Numbered from the stretch's first letter, positions 8,055 to 17,296 are shown. The stretch: 64,000 nt of DNA from Tolypothrix sp. PCC 7910 (GCF_011769525.1 NZ_CP050441.1:1-64000); one strand, 5' to 3'. The notes: generated by a model from the letters alone, not told the origin. Made by a program: numbers and translations.

Positions 8055-8452
8055 TGTAATGTCTCTGTTAGTTTGCCCAACTATCAGTTAATAGTTATCA
8101 GTAGTTAAGCGTTCATTTGTCTGGCAGACAATTATTTATCTCCATCGGTCAGGTTAAATATTATGCAATTGTCTACCGTGAAATGAGATATTTTTTGAGC
8201 ATACAGTTATGATTTAAAATTAGCTATCTGCCATACAAATCAATATAAAAATATTAGGCTAACAGACAAGTAATTATTCTATAAATATATTTAATATTCA
8301 TATTTTTTCATTTAAGCTTTGTATATTTTATATATATTTAAGGGGTAATACAGTTTAAATTCAAATGATTAATATTCAGTGCATTCCCTGATTTAAAAAC
8401 ATAAATTTACTGACAAAGATGGTGTAGTAAACATACTTTACTATTAGTAAAT
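8055..8452. other. AT-rich divergent promoter region
   Basis: About 400 bases without a gene between two divergent genes (thermonuclease on minus, secreted protein on plus). The part from 8200 to 8450 is strongly AT-rich with many TATA-like words, so it should carry promoters for both. TGTCTGGCAGACA (8118-8130) is a perfect 13-base palindrome around one central base and may be an operator. Confidence 0.5.
8118..8130. promoter_or_regulatory. Palindrome, possible operator
   Basis: TGTCTG-G-CAGACA lies about 65 bases upstream of the thermonuclease start. Related CTGGCTGACAG and GGCTGTCTGTC words occur near 17885-17960. A regulator site is possible but unproven. Confidence 0.3.
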
Positions 8453-9097
8453 ATGAAAAAGTTTCAATTAATTAAATCGGGAATAATTGCTACTAGTGCA
8501 ATCGGTGCATTGACTGCTCCTTTGAGTGCTTTTGCTATTCCATATCAAGGGGCCACAGTATATAAGGCAATGGATGGTAGTAATCAAGTAGTAGTATTTT
8601 CCGCTACTCCAGGCAGCAGAATCAGCGTGAATCTTGGCTCTTCTCCCCGTCCAGTAGCACGATTAGCTGGTTCTTGTGGTGAAGTTCGTATCAGTCCCCC
8701 AGCCAGCGGCGACTTTACAGGTTTGCAAGTAGACGGTACAGCCATTGATGCTTCTACTCTGCTAACTCAAACTTTGCCAAGCTGTGTAAGCGGTGCATTT
8801 AGTGAAACTAGAAACACTAATTTCAAAACCCCAACTGGTCAAGTAGTTGTAGTTAACAAAACCCCCGGCTCTGCAGTATCAGTTAGCCTACCATCTGCTG
8901 TAACTCGCTCTGTTACAGTTGGTGCTTGTGGTTTTGGAGTCCTTAGAGCAAGTTCTGGGCAGACATTACCAACTAGCTTTTTGGTGAACACAACTAGTTA
9001 CACAATCGCATCCTTACCCAATTCTGTAAATGTACCATATTGCCGCACAATAAACGGAACTCCCTACGGTTACGTTCCTACAAGCTGGCTGCCATAA
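8453..9097 (+). CDS. Secreted protein with two copies of a two-cysteine domain, 214 aa
   Basis: A signal peptide (MKKFQLIKSGIIATSAIGAL...SAFA) is followed by two similar units at about residues 46-110 and 130-198. Each has a hydrophobic strand, TPGS, an Arg-containing turn, a Cys-Gly, and a closing Cys (GSCGEVRI...LPSC; GACGFGVLR...VPYC). One disulphide per unit is likely. The same unit occurs in the next gene. No known family is recognised; a cell-surface or secreted structural role is a guess. Confidence 0.7.
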   Translation: MKKFQLIKSGIIATSAIGALTAPLSAFAIPYQGATVYKAMDGSNQVVVFSATPGSRISVNLGSSPRPVARLAGSCGEVRISPPASGDFTGLQVDGTAIDASTLLTQTLPSCVSGAFSETRNTNFKTPTGQVVVVNKTPGSAVSVSLPSAVTRSVTVGACGFGVLRASSGQTLPTSFLVNTTSYTIASLPNSVNVPYCRTINGTPYGYVPTSWLP

Positions 9098-9177
9098 AAA
9101 CTTAGGGATTTTGGCGATCGCTCTTTTTCCTCTTTGAACAAAGCGATCGCTCTTAATTATCATCCTGACAAAGGTTT

Positions 9178-10449
9178 ATGCAAAAACTAACAGCTTTTAT
9201 CGTTGCCCTTGTTGCCTTATCTCCATCAGCTGCATTGGCCCAAGTTTCTGGATATTTAGGAGCAGATGGATTTTTTAGTATTCGAGGTCTTGAAGCTAAT
9301 AAAAATTATGCTGTTAATTTGGGTGGAATGCCAATAATTAGGGCAGGAACATCTAATAGTTGTGGGATATTAAGAATAGCTGGAAGTGGGACGATAAAGG
9401 CAAGCGATCGCCTTGAAATCAAAGATGAGAAATCAGGAAATATTTACGGTTTTGAAAACAGCTTGAATATTTCTATAAAAGAAACCCAAAGGTGTGATGG
9501 ATCAATAAAACCTGAAAGAGAAATTTGGAAGGACGATAAAGGAACTATTTACATTTCTGGACTATCCCCATCTAGCGCTCAAACTATTAGATTGTTATCC
9601 TCAACTCCTACAAGAACTATAAAAGCAAACATCTGTGGATTTATATCTTTTAAAATAGGCGCTCCACGTCCAGGGGCAATTATTGTTAATAATCAAGCTT
9701 TCGTGCTAGCCAATGTGCAATCGGGTGGTGGTATTGTTTGCAGAAAAGGTAAATTATATGTAGCTTATCCACCACAGCCAACTATAAATCCTATTGTTGC
9801 TAGTACATGGTTGCAACAAAATCCTATTTCCTGGTCATCTAGCACTCAAATAGCAAGCATTTCTGGTAGCGGCGGAAGCTCTTGGAGTCCGCCACCAAAT
9901 CCCAATCCAAATCCTGATCCGGATAGTTCTTGCACAGTAGGCGTAAATTGCGATCCGCCGCCACCACCAACTTGTCCACAAGGGTATACTGGTACACCGC
10001 CAAATTGCCAAGCACCACCACCACCAACTTGTCCACAAGGGTACACTGGTACACCACCAAATTGCCAAGCACCACCACCGCCCCCACCGCCAACTTGCCC
10101 AGAAGGGTATACTGGTACACCGCCAAATTGTGAAACACCACCGCCCCCGCCACCTCCTCCGCCACCAGCTAGCAATCCCAAACCGCCATACGGATCTGCT
10201 TGCAGATTAAATGGTGATTCTCTATTAATTATTGGTTTGCCACCAAATAAAAGATTAATATTTGGCGGTGCGGAAATGAGTAACTATAGAGAAGCGACTG
10301 CTAGTGATTCCGGAAAAGTAATTCTGAATGGAATTGATTTCAATGAAATTTGGGAAGGTTCATCGGATGGCTTAGATGCATTTGATGAGGAATCGAATTT
10401 TATACGTAATGTAGTCCCATCTTTAGAATTAGTTCCAAATTGTGTATAA
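9178..10449 (+). CDS. Secreted protein with two-cysteine domains and proline-rich repeats, 423 aa
   Basis: Signal peptide (MQKLTAFIVALVALSPSAALA). Two units like those of the preceding protein cover about residues 25-105 (NSCGILRI...TQRC) and 115-190 (NICGFISF...GIVC). A proline-rich linker at about 245-335 follows, with three repeats of TCP[Q/E]GYTGTPPNC between polyproline runs. A third, diverged unit ends the protein (SACRLNGDS...LVPNC). The start ATG 9178 has AAAGG just upstream. The architecture fits a surface protein whose globular parts are spaced by a stiff linker. It is probably a duplicate of the 8453 gene that gained the linker. Function unknown. Confidence 0.7.
   Translation: MQKLTAFIVALVALSPSAALAQVSGYLGADGFFSIRGLEANKNYAVNLGGMPIIRAGTSNSCGILRIAGSGTIKASDRLEIKDEKSGNIYGFENSLNISIKETQRCDGSIKPEREIWKDDKGTIYISGLSPSSAQTIRLLSSTPTRTIKANICGFISFKIGAPRPGAIIVNNQAFVLANVQSGGGIVCRKGKLYVAYPPQPTINPIVASTWLQQNPISWSSSTQIASISGSGGSSWSPPPNPNPNPDPDSSCTVGVNCDPPPPPTCPQGYTGTPPNCQAPPPPTCPQGYTGTPPNCQAPPPPPPPTCPEGYTGTPPNCETPPPPPPPPPPASNPKPPYGSACRLNGDSLLIIGLPPNKRLIFGGAEMSNYREATASDSGKVILNGIDFNEIWEGSSDGLDAFDEESNFIRNVVPSLELVPNCV
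9961..10140 (+). repeat. In-frame tandem repeat, 57-66 bp period
   Basis: Three copies of a unit coding for TCPQGYTGTPPNCQ plus polyproline start at about 9970, 10027 and 10093. The polyproline parts differ in length, as expected from slippage or unequal recombination. Confidence 0.8.
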
Positions 10450-10519
10450 GCTATGCAAGTAAAAAGATGAATTAAAGGAAGAAAGTGACAAACATATTAA
10501 AACAGTAATCGCTCCTCCC

Positions 10520-11590
10520 TTAAATCTCTGCATCTTTGACGGACAACACAAGCAACTTAATCTCGAATAAACTACGCCTCATTTTCGCCCAAGCTCTATA
10601 AGTTTGGGCTTTTGTATTATCTAGTGAGTTTTGTCTAGTTAGATAAGTCTCCGTATCTGAATTACCCCGACGATACCGAATTTCAAATACTTTAAATTGG
10701 TCAACCGCTCTACTCGCTACTACTTGAGAAGTTTGGAAATCAGTTCGTGCTTCATCAAAATTGATAAGTGATTGGGCTACTTTATCCCGGATTGTGTCAG
10801 CTAATTGTGCCCTGCTGCGTTGCAATTCTGCCACTTTCACTTGGATATCTGATATAGCGATCGCATTTCTTTGAGCATCTGCATTGCCGCCTTGAGTTCC
10901 TTGAAATAAGGGGATGCCGATGACATTTAATAAGCCATTAATTATCCCAATATCCCCGCGAAAAATAGCAGCAATATTATCAATTAATCCATTTCCCTTT
11001 TGTGGTTGTCCTCCTACGGGTGCTGGCCCCAAAAGATATTGCAGCGCCGGGGTGAGGATAGCCAATTGGATAGATTTTTGATTCCTGGCTTTAGCTTCAT
11101 TAATCCGCTCGTTGGCTTCAGCGATTCTATTATCAATTTCTTTGAGTAAGGGACTTTGGGTGATCGCTTTTTCTTGCAGCTGCTGCAAACACACCGCTGA
11201 CGTTTCCAAGCATGGAAGCCCCCCGCGCAGCAGTCGCCACATATCATCATTCATTTCCCGTTGCAGGATTGCATCGATACTTGGCTTATTAAAGGGATTT
11301 TGCTCTGTTTTGGGTAATTGTGAATCAGATTCAGAGTCAACTTGCTGTGCTTCTTCCGGTGTTAAGTCTTCCTGGGGCTGTTCTTCTTCCTGGGTTGTCT
11401 CATCTGGTGTCTTTTCCTCTTGCCCTTCCACTGTTGTCGGTTGTGGAGGGGGCGGTGGAGTTTTAGCGCTGGGGTTTGGCTTTGTTACTGGGATTGGGAC
11501 TGGTGGTTGTGTTTGTGCTATCGCCTTTTCCATTCTTAGAGGAAACAGCAGGAGCAGCGCTAATAGTAATAGTTGTGGTGTACTTCCCAT
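10520..11590 (-). CDS. TolC-like outer-membrane efflux protein, 356 aa
   Basis: The signal peptide (MGSTPQLLLLALLLLFPLRMEKAIA) is followed by a Pro/Glu-rich linker to about residue 110, then long heptad-rich helices (SPLLKEIDNRIAEANERINEAKA; AELQRSRAQLADTIRDKV; YLTRQNSLDNTKAQT). These resemble the periplasmic coiled coils of TolC-type factors. It is short for the family (usually 420-500 aa) and only one full set of helices is clear. It lies downstream of, and overlaps by 128 bases, an HlyD-like gene, the normal partner in a tripartite exporter. No inner-membrane pump gene is next to them. Confidence 0.6.
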   Translation of the reverse strand: MGSTPQLLLLALLLLFPLRMEKAIAQTQPPVPIPVTKPNPSAKTPPPPPQPTTVEGQEEKTPDETTQEEEQPQEDLTPEEAQQVDSESDSQLPKTEQNPFNKPSIDAILQREMNDDMWRLLRGGLPCLETSAVCLQQLQEKAITQSPLLKEIDNRIAEANERINEAKARNQKSIQLAILTPALQYLLGPAPVGGQPQKGNGLIDNIAAIFRGDIGIINGLLNVIGIPLFQGTQGGNADAQRNAIAISDIQVKVAELQRSRAQLADTIRDKVAQSLINFDEARTDFQTSQVVASRAVDQFKVFEIRYRRGNSDTETYLTRQNSLDNTKAQTYRAWAKMRRSLFEIKLLVLSVKDAEI

Positions 11591-12680
11591 TTACCCCAGT
11601 CCACGATTTTATGCGCCTAATGTAACCGTTTCGGGGCGATCGCAGCATCGGGATTTGTGCGAGTTTATCCTCAATCGTGGTCAGTGAAATAGCCATCTGT
11701 GCTAATTGGTAATCTCTGTCTCTCACAGCCTGGGCGTATTGTTGCTGTTGGCGTGAGTATTCCTGTTGAGTTTGATTCTCTTGCTGCTGCTGCCGTGCTT
11801 CATTTAAGTTGGCATCATATTCCGTAATTTGGCGACGATTTTGGGCTGCAATCAGCCGAGATTCAGCCACCTCTAAATCAGATTTAGCTAACCCCACATT
11901 TATCTGAAGCTGCTGCAATTCCTGTTGTTGGTTAATAGCCGAGGCATTAAGTTTGGCTTTGGCTTGGTCTAGGGCAGAAATCGCCTGATCCATTTCCGAA
12001 CGTAGCTGCTTGAGTTTAGCTTCCTCATGTTGAAGAATTTCACTTTGCAGTTTCATATCCTTCATGGATTGGATCAACTGTTCTTGCTCCTCCACTTTTT
12101 GAGAAGCAATCTGCAAACCCGCTTCCGCCCTTTCCGCTTCCGCCCTACGCTCTGGATTATCACTTTGCAGTAATGGGGTGCGGGCTTCTAATAGTGCGAT
12201 CGCTTGATTTAGTCGCAGTTTAGATTGAGCGATCGCCGCCTTTTCCTCTGAGAAAATCGCCGGGGGTAATGGCTTTAAGCCTAATGATTCCTTTGGTTTG
12301 AAGGGTTCGGGGATGGTTTTAGATTTGAGATTTTCAATTTGGAGTTTAACTGATGCTTTTTGCTTTTCTAGCCGTGTACGCTCCAATGAATTATCAGAAA
12401 TAATATCGCCCTGGCGAATTTCTTGGCCAACTCTCACCTTTAAAAATGAGGGACTTTCAACTGAAATGCTCATTCTTAGAGGACGGTTTTGCTGCAAAAC
12501 TGAAATTGCAGAATCACTATCGTCATCTTCATTAGAGGGCTTTTCTACGTGGTTAGCAGTATTATTTGTTGCATTTGCAGCCTGATTTTGCGGGTAATTT
12601 TTGGCTATGAGTACCAGCCCAACTATCCCCACACAGCAATAAGTAATTAGGTTGTTTCTAGTAAATATAAAAACGCTCAT
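11463..12680 (-). CDS. HlyD-like membrane-fusion/adaptor protein, about 405 aa
   Basis: One N-terminal membrane helix (LITYCCVGIVGLVLIA), a lipoyl-type half motif (LKVRVGQEIRQGDIIS) at about residues 75-90, a very long Gln/Glu-rich coiled coil (about 95-330), and the second half motif (LRSPRNGYIRRIKSWTGVNG) near 350. This order is that of HlyD-family adaptors linking an inner-membrane transporter to TolC. The C-terminal barrel domain is missing; the last 40 residues are low-complexity and overlap the TolC-like gene. I use ATG 12680; a TTG at 12701 is possible. Confidence 0.65.
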   Translation of the reverse strand: MSVFIFTRNNLITYCCVGIVGLVLIAKNYPQNQAANATNNTANHVEKPSNEDDDSDSAISVLQQNRPLRMSISVESPSFLKVRVGQEIRQGDIISDNSLERTRLEKQKASVKLQIENLKSKTIPEPFKPKESLGLKPLPPAIFSEEKAAIAQSKLRLNQAIALLEARTPLLQSDNPERRAEAERAEAGLQIASQKVEEQEQLIQSMKDMKLQSEILQHEEAKLKQLRSEMDQAISALDQAKAKLNASAINQQQELQQLQINVGLAKSDLEVAESRLIAAQNRRQITEYDANLNEARQQQQENQTQQEYSRQQQQYAQAVRDRDYQLAQMAISLTTIEDKLAQIPMLRSPRNGYIRRIKSWTGVNGKYTTTITISAAPAVSSKNGKGDSTNTTTSPNPSNKAKPQR

Positions 12681-12877
12681 AGAAAGAATTGATAGGAGCA
12701 ACCTACTTCTATGGTTCCCACAATCGCTGGTAGAAAACTTTGTGCTGCGTAGTTCAAGTCTTTGTGAAAAACCTTTTCCCTTTACCCTTGCAAAAATTTA
12801 CATAGTTTGGTTGAGTCGCGCTTAAATATGCTTATCCTTAAGTTATGCGATCACAACCTAATTGAGAGTTACTGCTC

Positions 12878-14020
12878 ATGTCAGACTGGAATCCATCAAA
12901 AATCCGAGAAGAGCGGCAATTACTGCTCACCGCAGAGGAAAAAGAGAAGATTAGGCAGAAATTACCTTGTTCAATAGATGATCAAATCTATGCTGATGCA
13001 GTGTTTGAGGGTGGTGGTGTTAAAGGAATAGCTTTTTTAGGCGCATTGCGTTGTTGTAGTGATATAGGGATTTGTTGGAAAAAGTTGGCTGGGACATCTG
13101 CTGGAGCAATTACAGCTGCTCTTTTAGCAGCAGATTTTACAATTGAAGAGTTGGAAGAGATAATTGGCAAGTTAAACTTTATGGACTTTTTGACAAAAAA
13201 AACTAGTCCATTAATTTTTAATGGAGATCCATCAGATGATTTAGATAATCCATTATGGATGATTATAAATGTTGAAGCTGTTGCTAAAACAGGTGAATAT
13301 TCTACAGCACCATTTAAAAAATGGTTACAAGAAACTTTATCTTCTCGTAATTTTAAAACTTTTAACGATATTAAAGATAAAGAACGTGAACTTAAAATAG
13401 TTATTTCCGACATCAGTATAGGGCAGATGTTGGTATTGCCTGATGACTTAATAACGAACAATTCTAATCAAGACTTGGAATTAGATAATCAGTTAGTACC
13501 TAAGCTTGACATTGAGAATAATAAGCAGTTTGAAGTAGCAGAAGCTGTTCGGCTATCAATGAGCATTCCCTTCTTTTTTGAACCAGGATATTTAGGAGAT
13601 AACGTAATTGTTGATGGAGGAGTTCTCAGCAACTTCCCATTATGGATTTATGACGTAAATCCTGAAATGGGCAAACCTCCTGAATGGCCAACTTTTGGTT
13701 TTCGCTTAATTAATCAGCAAGTACAACAACCTTCTCTCAAGACTAATAACACAAAAAAAATGAATGCTATTGAAATTTTTATGGCAATAATGCATACAAT
13801 GAATGTTGCGAGCGATAGATATCACTTGCGTAAATCTGGAAAGAACCGAGTAATTGAACTTAACGATAATGGAATTAAAACAACTCAGTTTAATCTAACT
13901 GATGATGAAAAAACTAAGCTTTATGTAGATGGTTATAACAACACCAAGCAATTTTTCTTAGAAAAGTGGAATTGGGATGAACATTTAGCTAGTCGGGGCT
14001 ACTCTAAAAGTAAAAAGTAA
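12878..14020 (+). CDS. Patatin-like phospholipase, 380 aa
   Basis: All patatin motifs are visible: the oxyanion loop GGGVKG at 45-50, the nucleophile elbow GTSAGA with Ser74, and the catalytic Asp246 in VDGG. Patatins cleave acyl chains from membrane phospholipids with a Ser-Asp dyad. No signal peptide, so it acts from the cytosol. Many prokaryotic patatins are housekeeping or defence effectors, but no cyclase or sensor gene sits beside this one. The gene stands alone on the plus strand between two minus-strand clusters and is low in GC relative to its neighbours, which hints at separate acquisition. Confidence 0.85.
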   Translation: MSDWNPSKIREERQLLLTAEEKEKIRQKLPCSIDDQIYADAVFEGGGVKGIAFLGALRCCSDIGICWKKLAGTSAGAITAALLAADFTIEELEEIIGKLNFMDFLTKKTSPLIFNGDPSDDLDNPLWMIINVEAVAKTGEYSTAPFKKWLQETLSSRNFKTFNDIKDKERELKIVISDISIGQMLVLPDDLITNNSNQDLELDNQLVPKLDIENNKQFEVAEAVRLSMSIPFFFEPGYLGDNVIVDGGVLSNFPLWIYDVNPEMGKPPEWPTFGFRLINQQVQQPSLKTNNTKKMNAIEIFMAIMHTMNVASDRYHLRKSGKNRVIELNDNGIKTTQFNLTDDEKTKLYVDGYNNTKQFFLEKWNWDEHLASRGYSKSKK

Positions 14021-14145
14021 AAAGATAATCCCCAGAAATAAATCGCATAGCGCTTGATGTATTGAATGAGGGCGTTAAAAATTGATAAGAGACAGGGGCC
14101 TTGAGGGGAAGAGATAGCCTTCTCCTAGAATTACCATTCAGAAGG

Positions 14146-15237
14146 TTATAATTCTACTCTCTTGTAGTAAGGAATAATATTAACTTTATGTCCATCTTTA
14201 CCCATTCTTACTAATGCCTGAAGTGGGTCTAGATTAGCAATTAAATTATCAGAAAATCTAAAGCGAGAGGCGACTGATCTAACTTCTGCTTGGTCAACGG
14301 GTAAAATGATTTTTGTAGCAGTATTAGCAATGACTTCTTTACTTATTTCTGCATCTCGTTGTGAAGCTACAATGCAGCATAGTCCATGTTTTCTACCATC
14401 AGCCAATATAATATTTAAAGTCTTAGAATTTTTAACTTCTTTACATTCATCTATTAAGACAAATGTCTTAGGAATTTTATCTTCAATTTCCCCAGCAATT
14501 CTGTGAGAATCCATTAATTGTTTTATTAATGCCTCAGCAGCGATCGCACCCAGCCCCGGTACTTTACCCAATGCCGATAAATCAAACCTAATAATCTGAG
14601 CATCCAACGACGGCTGGGGACGAGTGAAAATTCCATACTCGAACATCGCTGCCAGTTTCAAGGCAAGTTTGGAAGATTCCTTACAGCCATCCTTAATCCT
14701 GGCTTCAATCTCCTGCCGCACATCAGCAAATGTAGGAGGCTCAAGCTTCCAGGTTTTGGGGTCATCTTGAATAATCCCCCGTTGTTTGTAGCAGGTTGTT
14801 AGGATGTCAATAGCCAGCCCTTCCTGATTTACACCCATTGTCAAGGCTTTTTTGAGAATGGCGGCGACGGCGATCGCTTGCAGTGATGGCCCCCCGCCTT
14901 TGGTATCTAAATCCACAACTAGCGGGTTAATGCCATAGGGACTTTCCATATTAAGTGGGTAACAGACCTCGCCGGGAAGCTCTAAATCCCCGTGAAAATC
15001 TATGTTTATGCAGCGTACACTCGATATAAAGCGGGTTAACTCGTAGGCGATTGCTTTGAGGGTTTGGGTTTTTCCACTGCCGGAAGCGCCAATAATTGCA
15101 ACGTGGCCATTAGGCAGCTTAGTAGGATTCCAGTAGACTTTATCCCCCAATAAAATGCCGTCTGATGTTGATTCTGTAACAGCTTTCTTAGTAGTTTGGT
15201 TGGGTTTCAGTGTTGGGTTTGGCAATGGTTTGGGCAT
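14146..15237 (-). CDS. HerA/VirB4-type P-loop ATPase, 363 aa
   Basis: Walker A GASGSGKT near residue 50, followed by INIDFHGDLELPG (the DxHG strand typical of HerA/TraG/VirB4 enzymes), then Walker B FVLIDECKEV near 264 and CCIVASQRDAEIS (sensor) near 290. Such ATPases form hexamers that move DNA or protein. It is soluble and short compared with conjugation ATPases. Last gene of a four-gene minus-strand set; the preceding gene ends 41 bases upstream across a heptamer tandem repeat. DNA transfer or plasmid maintenance is the likely role, but the partner proteins are not typical type IV secretion genes. Confidence 0.7.
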   Translation of the reverse strand: MPKPLPNPTLKPNQTTKKAVTESTSDGILLGDKVYWNPTKLPNGHVAIIGASGSGKTQTLKAIAYELTRFISSVRCINIDFHGDLELPGEVCYPLNMESPYGINPLVVDLDTKGGGPSLQAIAVAAILKKALTMGVNQEGLAIDILTTCYKQRGIIQDDPKTWKLEPPTFADVRQEIEARIKDGCKESSKLALKLAAMFEYGIFTRPQPSLDAQIIRFDLSALGKVPGLGAIAAEALIKQLMDSHRIAGEIEDKIPKTFVLIDECKEVKNSKTLNIILADGRKHGLCCIVASQRDAEISKEVIANTATKIILPVDQAEVRSVASRFRFSDNLIANLDPLQALVRMGKDGHKVNIIPYYKRVEL

Positions 15238-15280
15238 AGGGCATGGGGTATTGGGATTGGGGTCTGGGGATTGGGGTATT
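15235..15280. repeat. Heptamer short tandem repeats (STRR type)
   Basis: Consecutive 7-base units CATGGGG, TATTGGG, ATTGGGG, TCTGGGG, ATTGGGG fill the gap between two operon genes. Degenerate heptamer arrays of this kind (complement CCCCART) are known in heterocystous cyanobacteria. Confidence 0.75.
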
Positions 15281-16322
15281 ACTGAATGCTGGTGTTGATG
15301 GTCTTCACTTGTAACTGACCAGTGCCAAATTCTTCACCCAACTTACTCTGAACAATTCCAAGGGGAGCAGCTTCTAGAGTAATACTGGTTTCTGTTGCCC
15401 GAAGAAAGGGGAATTGGTAGGGGTCGCGTGGTAGAGTCACGCCATCTAAGGTGTCAAAAGACAATTGACCAGAAATAAACACAATCGCCCCGGCGCGATT
15501 GAATTTTTCCAATGCAGTACCTATTGGCTCATCTTCCAAGCTCACTGCTTCAATATTAGTGATAGCTGGGCGGCCCACATCAGCCGTTATTTCCTCTAGG
15601 AAAATTTGGCTATCGGGTTCTGTGGAAGCTTTGTATATTCGTCCATCATCAGCTTGGACTAAAAAGCCTGTGCCTTGGGCCTGGATAATTAGATATTGCC
15701 CATTTACTTTAGAGCGATCGCTTGTCCGCACTCCTTTAATATTGGCTTTGATGAGATGTGTTGAGCCAGACTCGTTGTAAATGTGCTGAACACCTGATGG
15801 TGAGGCAATTAGGCGATTAAATTGGGTTAGCACTCCTCCTGAGTTATTGATATTAAATGTTGCAAGAGCGATCGCAATCAACAACACCAATACAAAATAC
15901 TCAGCATTGCTCCCAGTCCTCAGCCGCAGATTACGATTACCTGGGCAGACACAACGCACCGGGGAGGGCCAGAACATTTCCACACCACCACGGGTGAACA
16001 CGTCAGCAAACCAGCCGAAGGTGTAACCGATAGTTATGGCATGGACGAGATTAATAAACTGAGGATTAAACAGCGCTACCCCATACCCGACAATAGCGAG
16101 CGCACCACTGGCAACTAAACTGTGTGTACAGCTGCGGTGAGGCATCTTTGACTCGAAAAACGCACTCACCCAAGGGAGGACACGACCCGCCGGGGAAGTT
16201 GAGATGTCAATGTCGGGGAGCAGACCAGCGATCGCACCCACAGCAATAACAGTGGGGTTGGCTGTTCCTAATAATAATGATGTCGCTGTCCCACTAATTA
16301 GTAGATGACTAACCCCTAACAT
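15279..16322 (-). CDS. YdjM/DUF457-type membrane metal-dependent hydrolase, 347 aa
   Basis: The N-terminal half has the family's histidine and aspartate signature: GVSHLLISG, LLPDIDIS, MPHRSCTHSL and GWFADVFTRGGVEMFWP, set among membrane helices (residues 1-150). This matches YdjM-like inner-membrane proteins, once described as LexA-regulated. The C-terminal 190 residues are soluble beta-rich sequence not usual for the family (IKGVRTSDRSKVNG onward), so it may be a domain fusion. Its ATG overlaps the stop of the preceding gene (TAATG), which indicates translational coupling. Confidence 0.75.
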   Translation of the reverse strand: MLGVSHLLISGTATSLLLGTANPTVIAVGAIAGLLPDIDISTSPAGRVLPWVSAFFESKMPHRSCTHSLVASGALAIVGYGVALFNPQFINLVHAITIGYTFGWFADVFTRGGVEMFWPSPVRCVCPGNRNLRLRTGSNAEYFVLVLLIAIALATFNINNSGGVLTQFNRLIASPSGVQHIYNESGSTHLIKANIKGVRTSDRSKVNGQYLIIQAQGTGFLVQADDGRIYKASTEPDSQIFLEEITADVGRPAITNIEAVSLEDEPIGTALEKFNRAGAIVFISGQLSFDTLDGVTLPRDPYQFPFLRATETSITLEAAPLGIVQSKLGEEFGTGQLQVKTINTSIQ

Positions 16323-17296
16323 TAACGTATCCTCCCACTTTCTTTTGGAAGGTTGTACAGCAGGCGGGAAAGGCCAAGGAAGATGGCGGCGGCGATACCT
16401 CCAAAAATGTACAATGCCTGATCCGAAGTTCCCAACCCGATAAACCGCATGATCACAAAGGCGATACCTGCTAACAGTATTAAGGGCGTGATATCGAAGT
16501 AACGACGGTGATCTGCGCCTTCGATTTCCAGACCTAAGTATTCCTCATCTATAGCCCGTGCAGCTAACATGGGATTTCCCCCAGCGCGTTCTTGCAGCTT
16601 GGCCAGTTCCGAGGGCTTCAGGTTGATTTCTCTTTCTTGCGCTGCCTGCACCATAATCTCTCTGATTGCACGTTCTGGTAAGGGTTTCAACTCAATGCGC
16701 GGGATATTTATAAAGATGTCGGTGCGCGGGGGGTCGGTGGCCAGCAACAACATTGGGACATTGCTTCGCCGTAGTTGTTTTAGCCACATACGGAATTTGG
16801 CATCACAAGCGTGGGCATCATCCAGCACCAAGAATGCTGTATTTTCCTCTAAGAAATTGGCGATCGCTCTTTTAAGTTTGTCGGCGGTTAATGATTTCCC
16901 CTCTAGGTCTTCGGTAGGAATATCGAATTGTCCAGCAATTTCCAAAAGCATCTGCTTGGGTGTTGCTGGTTCAATAAACGCCACCATGAACCCATCAGTT
17001 TGTAGTTTCTCCACCACTGCACTAGCTAGTACAGATTTACCACTACCACCCTCACCACAAATTAAGATTGCCCCATTAGCGAGTAGTGAGGCCGTTGTCC
17101 GGTTAAGTTCAGCTTGTCGGTAAATCTTGAATGCCCCAAGCTCAGGTGTATTCTCAATTGTGGGTTCTGAGTTTTGAGTTGTCGAATTCTTAGAGGAAAA
17201 TTTAGGGACAAAGGATAACGCTCCACTTACCCCCAATACCAATAAAGACAGGGGATTAAGCCCGTTAATTGCGATCGCTACCCCAGTTACAAGCAT
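16322..17296 (-). CDS. Membrane-anchored AAA ATPase (ExeA/TniB-like), 324 aa
   Basis: Walker A GEGGSGKS near residue 80 and Walker B FLVLDDAH near 155, then a sensor stretch (VPMLLLATDPP) and an arginine-rich lid (GGNPMLAARAID). This order fits the ExeA/TniB/MuB group of AAA ATPases. Hydrophobic segments at the N-terminus (LSLLVLGVSGALSF) and C-terminus (ITPLILLAGIAFVIMRF; ALYIFGGIAAAIFLGL) anchor it in the membrane, unlike transposition ATPases. The gene is 11 bases from the preceding one and overlaps the next. Its partner is likely the 15279 membrane protein or the 14146 ATPase. Confidence 0.7.
   Translation of the reverse strand: MLVTGVAIAINGLNPLSLLVLGVSGALSFVPKFSSKNSTTQNSEPTIENTPELGAFKIYRQAELNRTTASLLANGAILICGEGGSGKSVLASAVVEKLQTDGFMVAFIEPATPKQMLLEIAGQFDIPTEDLEGKSLTADKLKRAIANFLEENTAFLVLDDAHACDAKFRMWLKQLRRSNVPMLLLATDPPRTDIFINIPRIELKPLPERAIREIMVQAAQEREINLKPSELAKLQERAGGNPMLAARAIDEEYLGLEIEGADHRRYFDITPLILLAGIAFVIMRFIGLGTSDQALYIFGGIAAAIFLGLSRLLYNLPKESGRIR

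Noticed and set aside
9835-10181. Three overlapping minus-strand frames rich in Gly/Trp/Val
   Set aside because: They are antisense to the proline-rich repeats of the 9178 gene; the composition follows from CCA/CCG repeats.
11112-11687. Plus-strand frame of 191 aa, Ser/Cys-rich
   Set aside because: Antisense to the TolC-like gene; the Ser/Cys richness is typical of a shadow frame.
16569-17123. Plus-strand frame of 184 aa
   Set aside because: Antisense to the AAA ATPase with clear Walker motifs.
16322-17296. TniB-like ATPase as part of a Tn7/Tn5053-like transposon
   Set aside because: No TniA/TnsB transposase or terminal repeats nearby, and the protein has membrane segments at both ends.
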